Origin: Pseudomonadota bacterium | GTDB taxonomy: Bacteria > Desulfobacterota > Syntrophorhabdia > Syntrophorhabdales > Syntrophorhabdaceae | NCBI GenBank assembly: GCA_026388275.1 | Contig: JAPLKB010000035.1 | Location: 1-37,663, forward strand | Direction: 5' to 3' | DNA length: 37,663 bases | Part shown: positions 25,702 to 33,491 of the stretch, piece by piece | Layout: each line of letters opens with the position of its first letter | Numbering within the stretch: the stretch's first letter is position 1 | The notes under the pieces: model-generated | What the model was told of the DNA's origin: nothing | Databases searched by the model: none | Seen by the model: only the letters and a program-made list of their open reading frames with translations | Translations under genes and position numbers: made by a program

Positions 25702-27141
25702 ATGGAAAACCTGAGGGAACGTTTAAAAAAGCTTGACGACAACAGATATCTGGTAAAAAGACATGACCGTATGCTTGTGGACGGGCTCGTCTATCTTAAT
25801 GAAGAACTGCTTAGCCTTATGGGAACTGATGAAAGCATCAAGCAGGTCGAAAATGTTGCGTGCCTGCCCGGTATTGAAGGTATGTCCATGGCAATGCCCG
25901 ATATCCACTGGGGCTACGGATTTCCAATAGGTGGAGTAGCAGCATTCGATACGGATAAAGGAATTATTTCTCCAGGCGGTGTCGGCTACGATATAAACTG
26001 CGGCGTAAGGCTTATGCGCTCCGTGCTGAGCGCTCATGATATCAGGCATAGGATAGAAGACCTCGTCGATAATCTTTACCTTAACATCCCAAGCGGTGTA
26101 GGATCCCACAGAAAGGATTTCAAACTTTCAAAAGATGAGTTAAAAAAGGTGCTTAAAAAAGGTGCACGCTGGGCAACAGAGAACGGATACGGAACAAATG
26201 ATGACTTATTGTTCATTGAAGATGAGGGACAGATTGGATTTGCATTGCCGGACAACGTATCAGACAAAGCATTCGAAAGGGGCAGGGATCAGCTCGGGAC
26301 TTTAGGCTCCGGCAATCATTTCGTAGAAATCGGCTGTATAAAAGAAATATACGATGAAAACATTGCCCGCACTTTCGGATTGTTTCAGGACCAGGTAACA
26401 GTCATGATACATACGGGCTCACGGGGCCTTGGTTATCAGATATGCGACGATTACATAAAAGAAATGTTCAGAGCATCTGAAAAATACGGTATAACCCTCC
26501 CCGACAAACAGCTTTGTTGCGCACCTGTTGAATCGCCGGAAGGAAAGAAATATCTGGGAGCAATGGCATCTGCTGCAAACTATGCATTTGCAAACAGACA
26601 GATGATCACTCACTGGGTTCGAGAAACATTCGAGCATGTTTTCAGAATGAGCGCAAACAAGATGGGTCTTTCACTCGTTTATGATGTGTGTCATAACATC
26701 GCAAAGATAGAGAAGCATAAAAATAAAACTCTTTGCGTCCACAGAAAGGGGGCAACAAGGGCCTATCCGGCAGGTAATCCCGCATTGCCTGAAAAATATA
26801 TGGAGGTTGGCCAGCCTGTATTAATCCCGGGAGACATGGGCCGGGCATCTTACGTGCTTTGCGGGACAAACCGTGCTATGGAGGAGACCTTTGGAAGCAC
26901 ATGTCATGGTGCAGGACGCGTCATGAGCAGGAGCCAGGCAATAAAGACATCTAAGGGGCGTTCTGTTTCGAAAGAAATGGAATCAAGGGGAATCTATGTG
27001 AGAGCTGCAAGCAAGGCAACACTTGTCGAAGAAATGCCGGAAGCATACAAAGATGTATCAAAAGTTGTTCGGGTTGTCCATGATGCAGGCATTTCCAGAC
27101 TGGTCGCTAAAATTGTGCCGTTGGGTCTTATAAAAGGCTGA
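25702..27141 (+). CDS. rtcB: RNA-splicing ligase RtcB
   Basis: 479 residues with the complete RtcB motif set: MPDIHWGYGFPIGGVAAFD, GGVGYDINCGVRLM (metal-binding Asp and Cys), LGTLGSGNHFVEIG, MIHTGSRGLGYQ, VCHNIAKIE, VHRKGATRAYP (the Lys-Gly-Ala region beside the guanylylated His) and STCHGAGRVMSR. It joins 2',3'-cyclic phosphate or 3'-phosphate RNA ends to 5'-OH ends using GTP and Mn2+. Its neighbour archease is the cofactor protein. No RtcR regulator or RtcA cyclase is in this window. GGAGG precedes the ATG. Confidence 0.95.
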   Translation: MENLRERLKKLDDNRYLVKRHDRMLVDGLVYLNEELLSLMGTDESIKQVENVACLPGIEGMSMAMPDIHWGYGFPIGGVAAFDTDKGIISPGGVGYDINCGVRLMRSVLSAHDIRHRIEDLVDNLYLNIPSGVGSHRKDFKLSKDELKKVLKKGARWATENGYGTNDDLLFIEDEGQIGFALPDNVSDKAFERGRDQLGTLGSGNHFVEIGCIKEIYDENIARTFGLFQDQVTVMIHTGSRGLGYQICDDYIKEMFRASEKYGITLPDKQLCCAPVESPEGKKYLGAMASAANYAFANRQMITHWVRETFEHVFRMSANKMGLSLVYDVCHNIAKIEKHKNKTLCVHRKGATRAYPAGNPALPEKYMEVGQPVLIPGDMGRASYVLCGTNRAMEETFGSTCHGAGRVMSRSQAIKTSKGRSVSKEMESRGIYVRAASKATLVEEMPEAYKDVSKVVRVVHDAGISRLVAKIVPLGLIKG

Positions 27142-27169
27142 ACGCCTGTTGAATTAGTATGGGGGATTT

Positions 27170-27700
27170 ATGAAAAAAGAGAAGAAAGGACTTATTGTAG
27201 TATTCACTGGAGACGGTAAAGGAAAAACAACAGCCGCACTCGGTGTTGCATTACGTGCAAGCGGTCATGGCATGAACACGCTCATGATAGAATTTATGAA
27301 AGAAGAAGGTAAATCAGGAGAGCAGAAGGTCTGCCCGGCAATGTTGCAAAAAATAGATATATACCCCTTTGGTATGGGCTTTGTATTCAGAGGGGACGAC
27401 CCGAGACCGCATATGGAAATCGTTGAAAATGCATGGCTGTTTATGGAAGAGATGCTATCAAAAAAGAAATACCAGATCCTTATTCTCGATGAGCTATCCG
27501 TTGCATTGAGTCTTGGGCTATTCCCCGTTGATAGTGTGATTCGTTTTCTCAAGCTGAAAGATAATGCGCTCCACGTGATTATAACGGGCAGGGATGCGCC
27601 GTCTGAACTCATCAAAATAGCTGATATTGTTACAGAAATGAAAGAAGTAAAGCATATATTCAAAGAAGGTACAGCAGCAACACTTGGGCTGGACTACTGA
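27170..27700 (+). CDS. Cob(I)alamin adenosyltransferase, CobO/BtuR type
   Basis: 176 residues. The P-loop FTGDGKGKTTAALGVALRASGHG is at the N-terminus and ILILDELSVALSLGLF is the Walker B-like segment, both typical of the CobA/CobO/BtuR family. VIITGRDAPSELIKIADIVTEMKEVKHIF closes the domain. It transfers the adenosyl group from ATP to cob(I)alamin, making coenzyme B12. It starts 28 bp after rtcB and is likely co-transcribed. Coenzyme B12 would serve mutases or other radical enzymes elsewhere in the genome. Confidence 0.9.
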   Translation: MKKEKKGLIVVFTGDGKGKTTAALGVALRASGHGMNTLMIEFMKEEGKSGEQKVCPAMLQKIDIYPFGMGFVFRGDDPRPHMEIVENAWLFMEEMLSKKKYQILILDELSVALSLGLFPVDSVIRFLKLKDNALHVIITGRDAPSELIKIADIVTEMKEVKHIFKEGTAATLGLDY

Positions 27701-27705
27701 TACCA

Positions 27706-27925
27706 AATTTTGATTGCCCCACATTTTGATTGCCCCGCGGGTTAATTCACCTCTCGTTGTTATATTGTCCTTGATACCCCGTAGTTTATCACGGGGTGAT
27801 TCAATTAAATGAAGATAAAAATGCAGAAAATATTTCAAAGGTATCTTTACATCTTCTTAAAAAAAGAGTAAAAGAAAAGAATCACCTCGCGGCAAATTAC
27901 AGAGAATGAGAGCCGAGGGGCAATA
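27706..27925. repeat. Cluster of REP-like palindromes between the adenosyltransferase gene and pyrF
   Basis: ATTTTGATTGCCCC occurs twice in tandem (about 27707-27736). The hairpin ACCCCGT-loop-ACGGGGT lies at 27776-27797. A degenerate palindrome (CACCTCGCGGC...GCCGAGGGG) lies at about 27876-27920. The flanks TTGATTGCCCCGC are shared with the palindrome at 14988-15007 in reverse orientation. The remainder of 27701-28046 holds no gene. Confidence 0.6.
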
Positions 27926-28046
27926 AAATATGTTTCAATAACAAACTTGAACAATTGTCGGTAATCCTTATTCATACAGGTTGTTAACAGCAGTAACGGA
28001 AACAACAGATTTTACCTTGCCGCATAGATTTTAGACAGGAGATAAT

Positions 28047-28769
28047 ATGGATCCAAAGGAAAAAATTATCCTTGCTCTTGATGTCGAACATTTTGAGGAA
28101 GCACGCAGAGTTGTTGTAAAGTTTAAAGACCATGTCGGGATGTTCAAGGTCGGCAAACAGCTATTTACACATTGTGGTCCAAAGATTGTAGATTTTATAA
28201 ACATGAAAAATTCCAAGGTGTTTTTAGACCTCAAGTACCACGATATACCTAACACTGTTTCAAAGGCTGTTATTGAAGCGGCAAGGATAGGCGTTGATAT
28301 GTTGAATGTACATGCATCCGGTGGTTTTACCATGATGAAAGACGCAAGGGTTGCGCTTTTCAATGCAGCGAAAAGGCTTGAGCTGCAACGTCCTAAGATC
28401 ATAGGCGTTTCTGTATTGACAAGCATAGATGATACTGAGCTTAAACGCATGGGCATTGATATTCCTGTATCTCAATTAGCCCGGAATCTTGTCCTTCTTG
28501 CTAAGGAAGCTGAACTTGACGGTGTTGTTGCGGCAGGTGAAGATATCAGCATGATAAGGGAACTGTGCGGTAAAGATTTTATCATCGTAACGCCCGGTGT
28601 AAGGATAGAAGCAAAAAAAGACGACCAGAAAAGGACAATAACACCAAAAGATGCAATCCTTTTAGGCGCAACTTACATCGTACTCGGCAGAGCAATAATG
28701 GACAGTGAAAACCCCCAATCCCTCCTTGAAAAAGTCTGCGAAGACCTCAAAGATGCCCTACCTCACTAA
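28047..28769 (+). CDS. pyrF: Orotidine 5'-phosphate decarboxylase
   Basis: 240 residues of TIM barrel. IILALDVEHFEEA is the first strand; the catalytic Asp-Lys-Asp set sits in VFLDLKYHDIPNTV; GVVAAGEDI and the C-terminal FIIVTPGVRI and GATYIVLGRAIM form the phosphate site. It makes UMP from OMP, the last step of de novo pyrimidine synthesis. AGGAG precedes the ATG. Its 3' end overlaps the next gene by 17 bp, so the two are coupled. Confidence 0.95.
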   Translation: MDPKEKIILALDVEHFEEARRVVVKFKDHVGMFKVGKQLFTHCGPKIVDFINMKNSKVFLDLKYHDIPNTVSKAVIEAARIGVDMLNVHASGGFTMMKDARVALFNAAKRLELQRPKIIGVSVLTSIDDTELKRMGIDIPVSQLARNLVLLAKEAELDGVVAAGEDISMIRELCGKDFIIVTPGVRIEAKKDDQKRTITPKDAILLGATYIVLGRAIMDSENPQSLLEKVCEDLKDALPH

Positions 28770-29487
28770 CAAAAACAGTATTATCGAGCTTATCAAAAAC
28801 CATCCGGAAACTGTCAAAAGACTTTGGATAGAACATGGTTATGAGACTGTATCGGATGAAGTCATTAAAGAGGCAAAGAAACATGGCATCTCTTTCAAAG
28901 TGCTTCCAAAAGACACCTTTTTTAAAAAATTCATTGAAGCAAAATCTCATATATGCCTTGAAAGGGATGAAATCTCATATACAGATCCCGATAAGTTTCT
29001 GCATGATCTTGAATATATTAAAAACCCTCTCCTGTGTGCCCTTGACGGCATCTATGATCCGCAGAACCTTGGCAATATTTTGCGAAGCGCAGCCTGTTTC
29101 GGAGTAGACGCAATCATTATCCCGAAAGACCGCTCATGCGGAATTACACAAACCGTTGCGAACATCTCCCGGGGAGGCATTGAGCATGTAAAAATAGTCA
29201 GAGTTGTCAACCTTGCACGATTCATTGATTCATTGAAAAAAACCGGTGTTTTTTGTTATGGTCTCGACGAAAAGGGAACGATGCCAATATGGAAAACAAA
29301 TCTGCAGGGTGCTGCGTGCCTTGTATTGGGCAGCGAAGAGGGTTTGCGGAGACTCACAAGAGAGAAATGTGATGAAATCGTCAAAATCCCCACTGAGGAT
29401 AACTTTTCTTCATTAAATGTTGCAACCTGCTTTGCCGTTTCTGTCTGCGAAGTAAAACGGCAACGGGCTACTGCTCAGATAAATTGA
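28753..29487 (+). CDS. SpoU/TrmH-family 2'-O-ribose RNA methyltransferase (RlmB-like)
   Basis: About 244 residues from the ATG at 28753, chosen because it overlaps the end of pyrF by 17 bp; earlier starts would lie deeper inside pyrF. An N-terminal substrate-recognition domain (about 1-85) precedes the SPOUT domain with motif 1 DPQNLGNILRSAACFGV, motif 2 CLVLGSEEGLRRL and motif 3 (LNVATCFAVSVCE), which form the knotted SAM site. It should methylate a ribose in rRNA or tRNA. RlmB (23S G2251) is the closest idea, but the target base is not certain. Confidence 0.85.
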   Translation: MPYLTNKNSIIELIKNHPETVKRLWIEHGYETVSDEVIKEAKKHGISFKVLPKDTFFKKFIEAKSHICLERDEISYTDPDKFLHDLEYIKNPLLCALDGIYDPQNLGNILRSAACFGVDAIIIPKDRSCGITQTVANISRGGIEHVKIVRVVNLARFIDSLKKTGVFCYGLDEKGTMPIWKTNLQGAACLVLGSEEGLRRLTREKCDEIVKIPTEDNFSSLNVATCFAVSVCEVKRQRATAQIN

Positions 29488-29497
29488 TACAGGCTAA

Positions 29498-30298
29498 ATG
29501 AATATTGAACAAAAATTAAACAACTTAAAAGAAATTATTAAGGGCATTCAAAAGGTTGTTGTTGCCTTTTCCGGCGGTGTGGACAGTACATTTCTTTTAA
29601 AGATTTGTATAGACATTCTCGGCAGAGAAAATGTGATTGCCTTTATTGGATTGTCTCCTGCATGTCCTCAAAGTGAAATAGAAGAAGCGAAGAGTCTTTC
29701 AAAAATTATCGGAGCCGAATGTATTATTGAAGAGACTTCCGAGATGGAAGACCGGAACTTCATTCAAAATACAACCTCCCGCTGCTATTTCTGCAAGACT
29801 CATCTTTTTAATAAGGCATGGGAAATAGCAAAGGATAGAGGTTTTCTTCATGTGGCAGAAGGATCAAACCTCGATGATCTGGATGACTTCAGACCCGGAA
29901 GAAAAGCCTGCATTGAACAGCATATCTTAAGTCCCTTGCTGACAGCTGAACTTACAAAAAATGAAATAAGGGAACTGTCAAAAAAATATTCTCTTCCGAC
30001 ACACAACAAACCTTCCCTTGCCTGTCTTTCATCAAGAATACCTTACGGTACACCAATCAGCATTGAGGTTCTTAAAAGAATAGAACGCTCTGAGAATTTT
30101 ATCCGAAGTCTGGGAATACGGCAGGTAAGAGTAAGGCATCACGGGAATATTGCACGCATCGAAGTCACAGGAGAGGATTTCGGTACAATTATGGCCAATA
30201 AAACCGGCATAGTAGAAGCGCTCAAACAGTATGGATTTTCTTATGTAACGCTTGATTTGGAAGGATATAAAACCGGAAGCATGAACATTGTAATATGA
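29498..30298 (+). CDS. larE: LarE-type ATP-dependent sulfur transferase
   Basis: 266 residues. The PP-loop FSGGVDSTFLL is at the N-terminus, followed by SRCYFCKTHLF and THNKPSLACLSSRIPYG. LarE activates pyridinium dicarboxylate for nickel-pincer cofactor synthesis (lactate racemase and relatives). Cys96, Cys99 and Cys176 form the three-Cys pattern reported for LarE enzymes that hold a [4Fe-4S] cluster as sulfur carrier, in contrast to single-Cys sacrificial types. No larB, larC or larA is in this window. It overlaps the next gene by ATGA (30295-30298), indicating translational coupling. Confidence 0.85.
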   Translation: MNIEQKLNNLKEIIKGIQKVVVAFSGGVDSTFLLKICIDILGRENVIAFIGLSPACPQSEIEEAKSLSKIIGAECIIEETSEMEDRNFIQNTTSRCYFCKTHLFNKAWEIAKDRGFLHVAEGSNLDDLDDFRPGRKACIEQHILSPLLTAELTKNEIRELSKKYSLPTHNKPSLACLSSRIPYGTPISIEVLKRIERSENFIRSLGIRQVRVRHHGNIARIEVTGEDFGTIMANKTGIVEALKQYGFSYVTLDLEGYKTGSMNIVI

Positions 30299-31509
30299 AC
30301 AAAACAATACTATCATGGTGTTTGTTCGACTTTGCCAATTCAAGCTATTCAGCAGTTATAGCAGCCACAATCTTTCCTGTTTATTATGCAAATGTCATTG
30401 TCGGTAATTCTGCCGGCATGGGTGACGTTTGGTGGGGAAGAGCAATATCGGTAAGCATGGCTATTGTTGCTATAACATCTCCTTTTCTTGGAGGTATTGC
30501 CGATTACGCAAAGATACGAAAGAGACTGCTTTTATTCCTTACCCTTTTATGCATTGCTGCTGTGGCTCTTTTTTCTTTTCTCAGCAAAGGTATGGCCATA
30601 GAAGGGTTTATTTTAATAGTTCTTGCAAATATTGGAATGGAAGGCGGTCTTGTTTTTTATAACTCTTTTCTGCCTGAAATTGTTCAACCGACACATCAGG
30701 GCAGAGTTTCTGCATGGGGTTTCGGGATTGGATATGCAGGCTCAATATTTTCGCTTCTTCTTGCGCTTTTGCTTGTCCGCTACGAAATGATTGACATTAT
30801 ATGGCTTATGGTAGCACTATTTTTTGCCGTTTTTTCTCTGCCTGCCTTCATTTTTCTTCCAAAAGATCCAAGGGTCGGAACAAAGATATTTATTTCGGCA
30901 ATAGAAGGGTTTAGCCAAACATGGGGGCAGTTAAAAAAGATGTGGCAGAATAAAAATCAGAGAAGATTCCTTATAGCCTACCTTATATATGAGGATGGTG
31001 TAAATACCGTCATAGTATTCTCAAGTATTTTTGCTGCAACCACCCTCGGTTTTAAATCCGAAGAATTAATCTATATGTACCTTGTTGTGCAGGCTACAGC
31101 CCTTGCCGGCGTATTTTTTATGGCCAGATACATTGACTACTGGGGACCCAAAAAGGTGATCCTGCTTTCCCTGATTTTATGGATTGCTATAACAACTGCC
31201 ATATTTTTTGTTCATGGAAAATTTTTGTTCGCAATAATAGCTTCTATTGCGGGGTTTGGACTGGGCACGGTACAGGCTGCAACAAGGGCTTTTTACACTC
31301 AGTTCGTATTGCCGGGCAAGGAATCGGAGTTTTTCGGCGTTTACAGTCTTGTCGGTAAATCATCTGCAATAATGGGACCGCTTGTTTTCGGGTATCTTTC
31401 GTCGACCTTAGGGAGTCAACGACCTGCTGTTTTTTCAGTAGCCCTGTTTTTCATTCTGGGTTTTGTCATAATAAAAACCGTCAGGGGTGGACAACCTAAT
31501 GTTACTTGA
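30295..31509 (+). CDS. UMF1/Atg22-like major facilitator transporter
   Basis: 404 residues with about 12 hydrophobic helices. The opening SWCLFDFANSSYSAVIAATIFPVYYA is the signature of the UMF1/Atg22-like MFS family, and AIVAITSPFLGGIADYAKIRKR carries the MFS cytoplasmic loop motif. It is an inner-membrane protein; substrates in bacteria are unknown, although Atg22 exports amino acids from the vacuole. It is translationally coupled to larE by the ATGA overlap, but a functional link is not established. Repeats follow its 3' end. Confidence 0.85.
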   Translation: MNKTILSWCLFDFANSSYSAVIAATIFPVYYANVIVGNSAGMGDVWWGRAISVSMAIVAITSPFLGGIADYAKIRKRLLLFLTLLCIAAVALFSFLSKGMAIEGFILIVLANIGMEGGLVFYNSFLPEIVQPTHQGRVSAWGFGIGYAGSIFSLLLALLLVRYEMIDIIWLMVALFFAVFSLPAFIFLPKDPRVGTKIFISAIEGFSQTWGQLKKMWQNKNQRRFLIAYLIYEDGVNTVIVFSSIFAATTLGFKSEELIYMYLVVQATALAGVFFMARYIDYWGPKKVILLSLILWIAITTAIFFVHGKFLFAIIASIAGFGLGTVQAATRAFYTQFVLPGKESEFFGVYSLVGKSSAIMGPLVFGYLSSTLGSQRPAVFSVALFFILGFVIIKTVRGGQPNVT

Positions 31510-31558
31510 AAATTCAATAGCCCATAGATATATTGTAATATATCTTATGGCCTTATAC

Positions 31559-31945
31559 TCACGAGGGAGGCAACGCAAGCACGGTGTGCATAGTGTCATA
31601 CCAATTCGGTTTCATGCATAGAACAAGGCGACGACGACGAGCCGACGCAGGCGTACTACCAGTACGTCGAGGAGCGCGAAGAGGAGGCAACGAAGTTATA
31701 TGATTGAAGGCGAATTGGTATCAATATGACAAATAGCTTGCACAGCAAGCGAGAAGGGGAGGCCGGGGTACCCGCTTGCGGGTCGTGCTTTGCTGATAGA
31801 GGGGGCGACGCAAGCCCGGTGTGCATAGTGTCAATGTGATAAATAGCTCACAAGGTGAGCGAGAGGGGGAGGCTCCGACAGCTTTGCTGGTGGAGGGGGC
31901 GACCGGGTACCCGCTTGCGGGTGTCCCGGTAATAGAACAGCGAAA
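31559..31945 (+). repeat. Tandem array of dispersed hairpin repeat family 2 (partial copy D, copies C and B)
   Basis: D (31559-31597) is a 3' remnant; C (about 31724-31834) and B (about 31835-31945) are fuller units. D and C both end in GGTGTGCATAGTGTC. C and B begin with AAATAGCT plus a short hairpin, then GAG-A/G-(G)n-AGGC and GAGGGGGCGAC. Copy A at 15073-15178 is the isolated relative. A MITE-like element separates D from C. C and B each carry a GGGTACCCGCTTGCGGGT hairpin, at different internal positions. Together with the element at 31599-31720 the array fills most of the 31510-32004 intergenic gap. Confidence 0.75.
31599..31720 (+). mobile_element. MITE-like element copy 2 (122 bp) with TCA target duplication
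   Basis: The ends, with one flanking base, are ATACCAATTCG (31598-31608) and CGAATTGGTAT (31711-31721), a perfect 11-bp inverted repeat. TCA stands on each side (31596-31598 and 31721-31723). The unoccupied target is visible nearby at 31820-31846, where GTGTGCATAGTGTCAATGTG continues without interruption. The element has no coding capacity. The inner GACGACGAGCCGACGCAGG is shared with copy 1 at 1768-1863. Confidence 0.85.
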
Positions 31946-32004
31946 CGGGAAGGATAAGACCAAAATAAAATATCCGTTTTGCCTATAAAATAAGGGGGAA
32001 GCAA

Positions 32005-32346
32005 ATGGATCTGATTGATGAACTCAAAAAAAAGACTGAAGAAGGATTGAAGACGCTGAAGGAGACGGCACAGGATTTAGCTTTTAATGTTGAAAAACAG
32101 GCAAAGATCGGCAAAAAAAAATACGTTGATATTACAAAACTTCAGAGGAACATTCAAAAGTTGTACACAGAAATGGGCCAACATGTTTACGATGAGCTTT
32201 CCATAGGGAAAACATTGGGTAAAGATGACATCTATCTGAAGGAAAGGATAAACTTAATCACAAAATTCAACTTAGAGATAAAGGATATAGAAGACGAAAT
32301 AGATGAAATACAGAAAAACATGCCGCCCAGGAAGTACGATCAATAA
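32005..32346 (+). CDS. Small coiled-coil protein, function unknown
   Basis: 113 residues, very rich in Lys, Glu and Asp with heptad-like hydrophobic spacing. A first helix is MDLIDELKKKTEEGLKTLKE and the last third (NLEIKDIEDEIDEIQKN) is strongly coiled coil. No signal peptide or membrane segment is visible. GGGGGAAG precedes the ATG. The general pattern resembles small bacterial coiled-coil proteins of unknown role. It is downstream of the repeat array and convergent with the interrupted gene at 32369-32818. Confidence 0.65.
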   Translation: MDLIDELKKKTEEGLKTLKETAQDLAFNVEKQAKIGKKKYVDITKLQRNIQKLYTEMGQHVYDELSIGKTLGKDDIYLKERINLITKFNLEIKDIEDEIDEIQKNMPPRKYDQ

Positions 32347-32368
32347 GCTTTCACAGATTGTCCGATAT

Positions 32369-32818
32369 CTACTTTGAAGTTACTAAGTTTCTGCAGACAA
32401 GTTTGCTGAGGAGATAGACTTCCGAGTCGGGCGGGGTCTTAATCCATCTTCCTGCAATATAAGATGTTTTTATCCTGCTGCCCCATAAATAATCAACTGA
32501 GTCCTCCATAAGATGAAACATGTTGCTTGCGCAGGAGATTTCAAGATGTAATAGTTGCGGTTTTTTGTTTGAAGCAGCTATCTTCATCCAGACGCCAACC
32601 TGGTTATCGGAAATATATGTAACGGTTTATGAATCATAGTAGTATTTCATGTCAGACTGGTTTACATCATAGCAGATATATACCCATCTGTCGTTTTTGT
32701 CTGATGCTTCCATAATTCCAGACAATGCAACAATGGCTGAAATGACAAAAATAACTATTAAAACGGCATTTTTTAAAAATTTTCTCAAGCGCCTGTTCCT
32801 CCTGATGTGTTTATACAT
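32369..32818 (-). pseudogene. Surface-adhesin E-like exported protein interrupted by one in-frame stop
   Basis: One continuous minus-strand frame of 150 codon positions (149 excluding the terminal stop) is broken only by a TAA at 32627-32629. Before the stop are a basic N-terminus, a hydrophobic signal or anchor segment (AVLIVIFVISAIVALSGI) and DRWVYICYDVNQSDMKYYYDS. After it, in the same frame, come TVTYISDNQVGVWMKIA and a Cys-containing end. The W-x-YYD-x-SV-x-VWMKI order resembles small exported proteins related to the surface-adhesin E family. A change of one base (to AAA, CAA or GAA) would restore it. It is either a recent pseudogene, a sequencing error or a read-through case. Confidence 0.65.
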
Positions 32819-32906
32819 TTATCTTCTGTCGGATAGAATGCCTTCGACCTGCCATTATACACATCAGATCTCCTGTTAGATGCTCCGCCCCCTGTATCGA
32901 AGTGGC

Positions 32907-33173
32907 TCATCGTTCACATGCCATGCTGCTCTGTCTATGTCCTCTATTTCTTCTCACTTCTTTTTTGCATTCCTGGCATACAATTCCTAATTCATCCGTA
33001 TTAAAACTAAATATTTTTCCGCATATATAGCATATTTCCTGGTTGCCGTTTCTGCGGGGATAATCAGGATATTCCCTATGCAAACAGCTCGGGTTGGAAC
33101 ATACAAGGACCCTTACTCTGTTTGTATAATCATATTCAGGCAACATTTCCGACTCACATTTCCTGCATATCAC
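32907..33173 (-). CDS. Small protein with four paired-cysteine zinc-ribbon motifs
   Basis: 88 residues from a GTG start with AGAGGTGA just upstream. Four Cys pairs are seen: CRKC near residue 3, CSNPSC, CYIC and CQEC, arranged as two potential zinc ribbons. The tail is basic (KKEVRRNRGHRQ). It is probably a cytoplasmic zinc-binding protein that contacts nucleic acid or protein, but I do not recognise a family. It stands alone, in the same orientation as the interrupted gene downstream. Confidence 0.6.
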   Translation of the reverse strand: MICRKCESEMLPEYDYTNRVRVLVCSNPSCLHREYPDYPRRNGNQEICYICGKIFSFNTDELGIVCQECKKEVRRNRGHRQSSMACER

Positions 33174-33399
33174 AGATCACCTCTGTTTGATTTATATTTT
33201 CTGCATGGTAGAATTATCGGAAAATTATCAAATTAATTTAGTAAAATATTGTATTAAATTTCAGAAATGTGATTTTAGCAGAACTCCACGCATACCTTAA
33301 TATCAGACCAATATCCGGAAGATATCTAACCTACGGGATGTCAAGGTAACAGTTGATATATTTGTCTCTTATGACTCCCGACATCACAGCAGAGCATAA

Positions 33400-33430
33400 T
33401 AAAAAGGCTGCCCGAAAGCAGCCTTTTTAT
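33400..33430. terminator. Bidirectional rho-independent terminator
   Basis: GGCTGC (33406-33411) pairs with GCAGCC (33418-33423), with an A-run before and a T-run after. It closes the minus-strand thiolase-DUF35 transcript about 60 bp after its stop. The rest of 33174-33491 holds no gene. Confidence 0.9.
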
Positions 33431-33491
33431 TAATAATTTTTTTGCCCGTCACAAGTGAAAAATATTGATGGCGGGATATACTTTTTTGGAT

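Noticed and set aside
31559-31945. CRISPR array
   Set aside because: Units are about 110 bp, imperfect and hairpin-rich, without regular short repeats and unique spacers, and no cas genes are nearby.
31721-31963. Minus-strand frame of 80 codons across the repeat array
   Set aside because: The sequence is explained by tandem non-coding repeats; the frame has no ribosome-binding site and covers hairpins.
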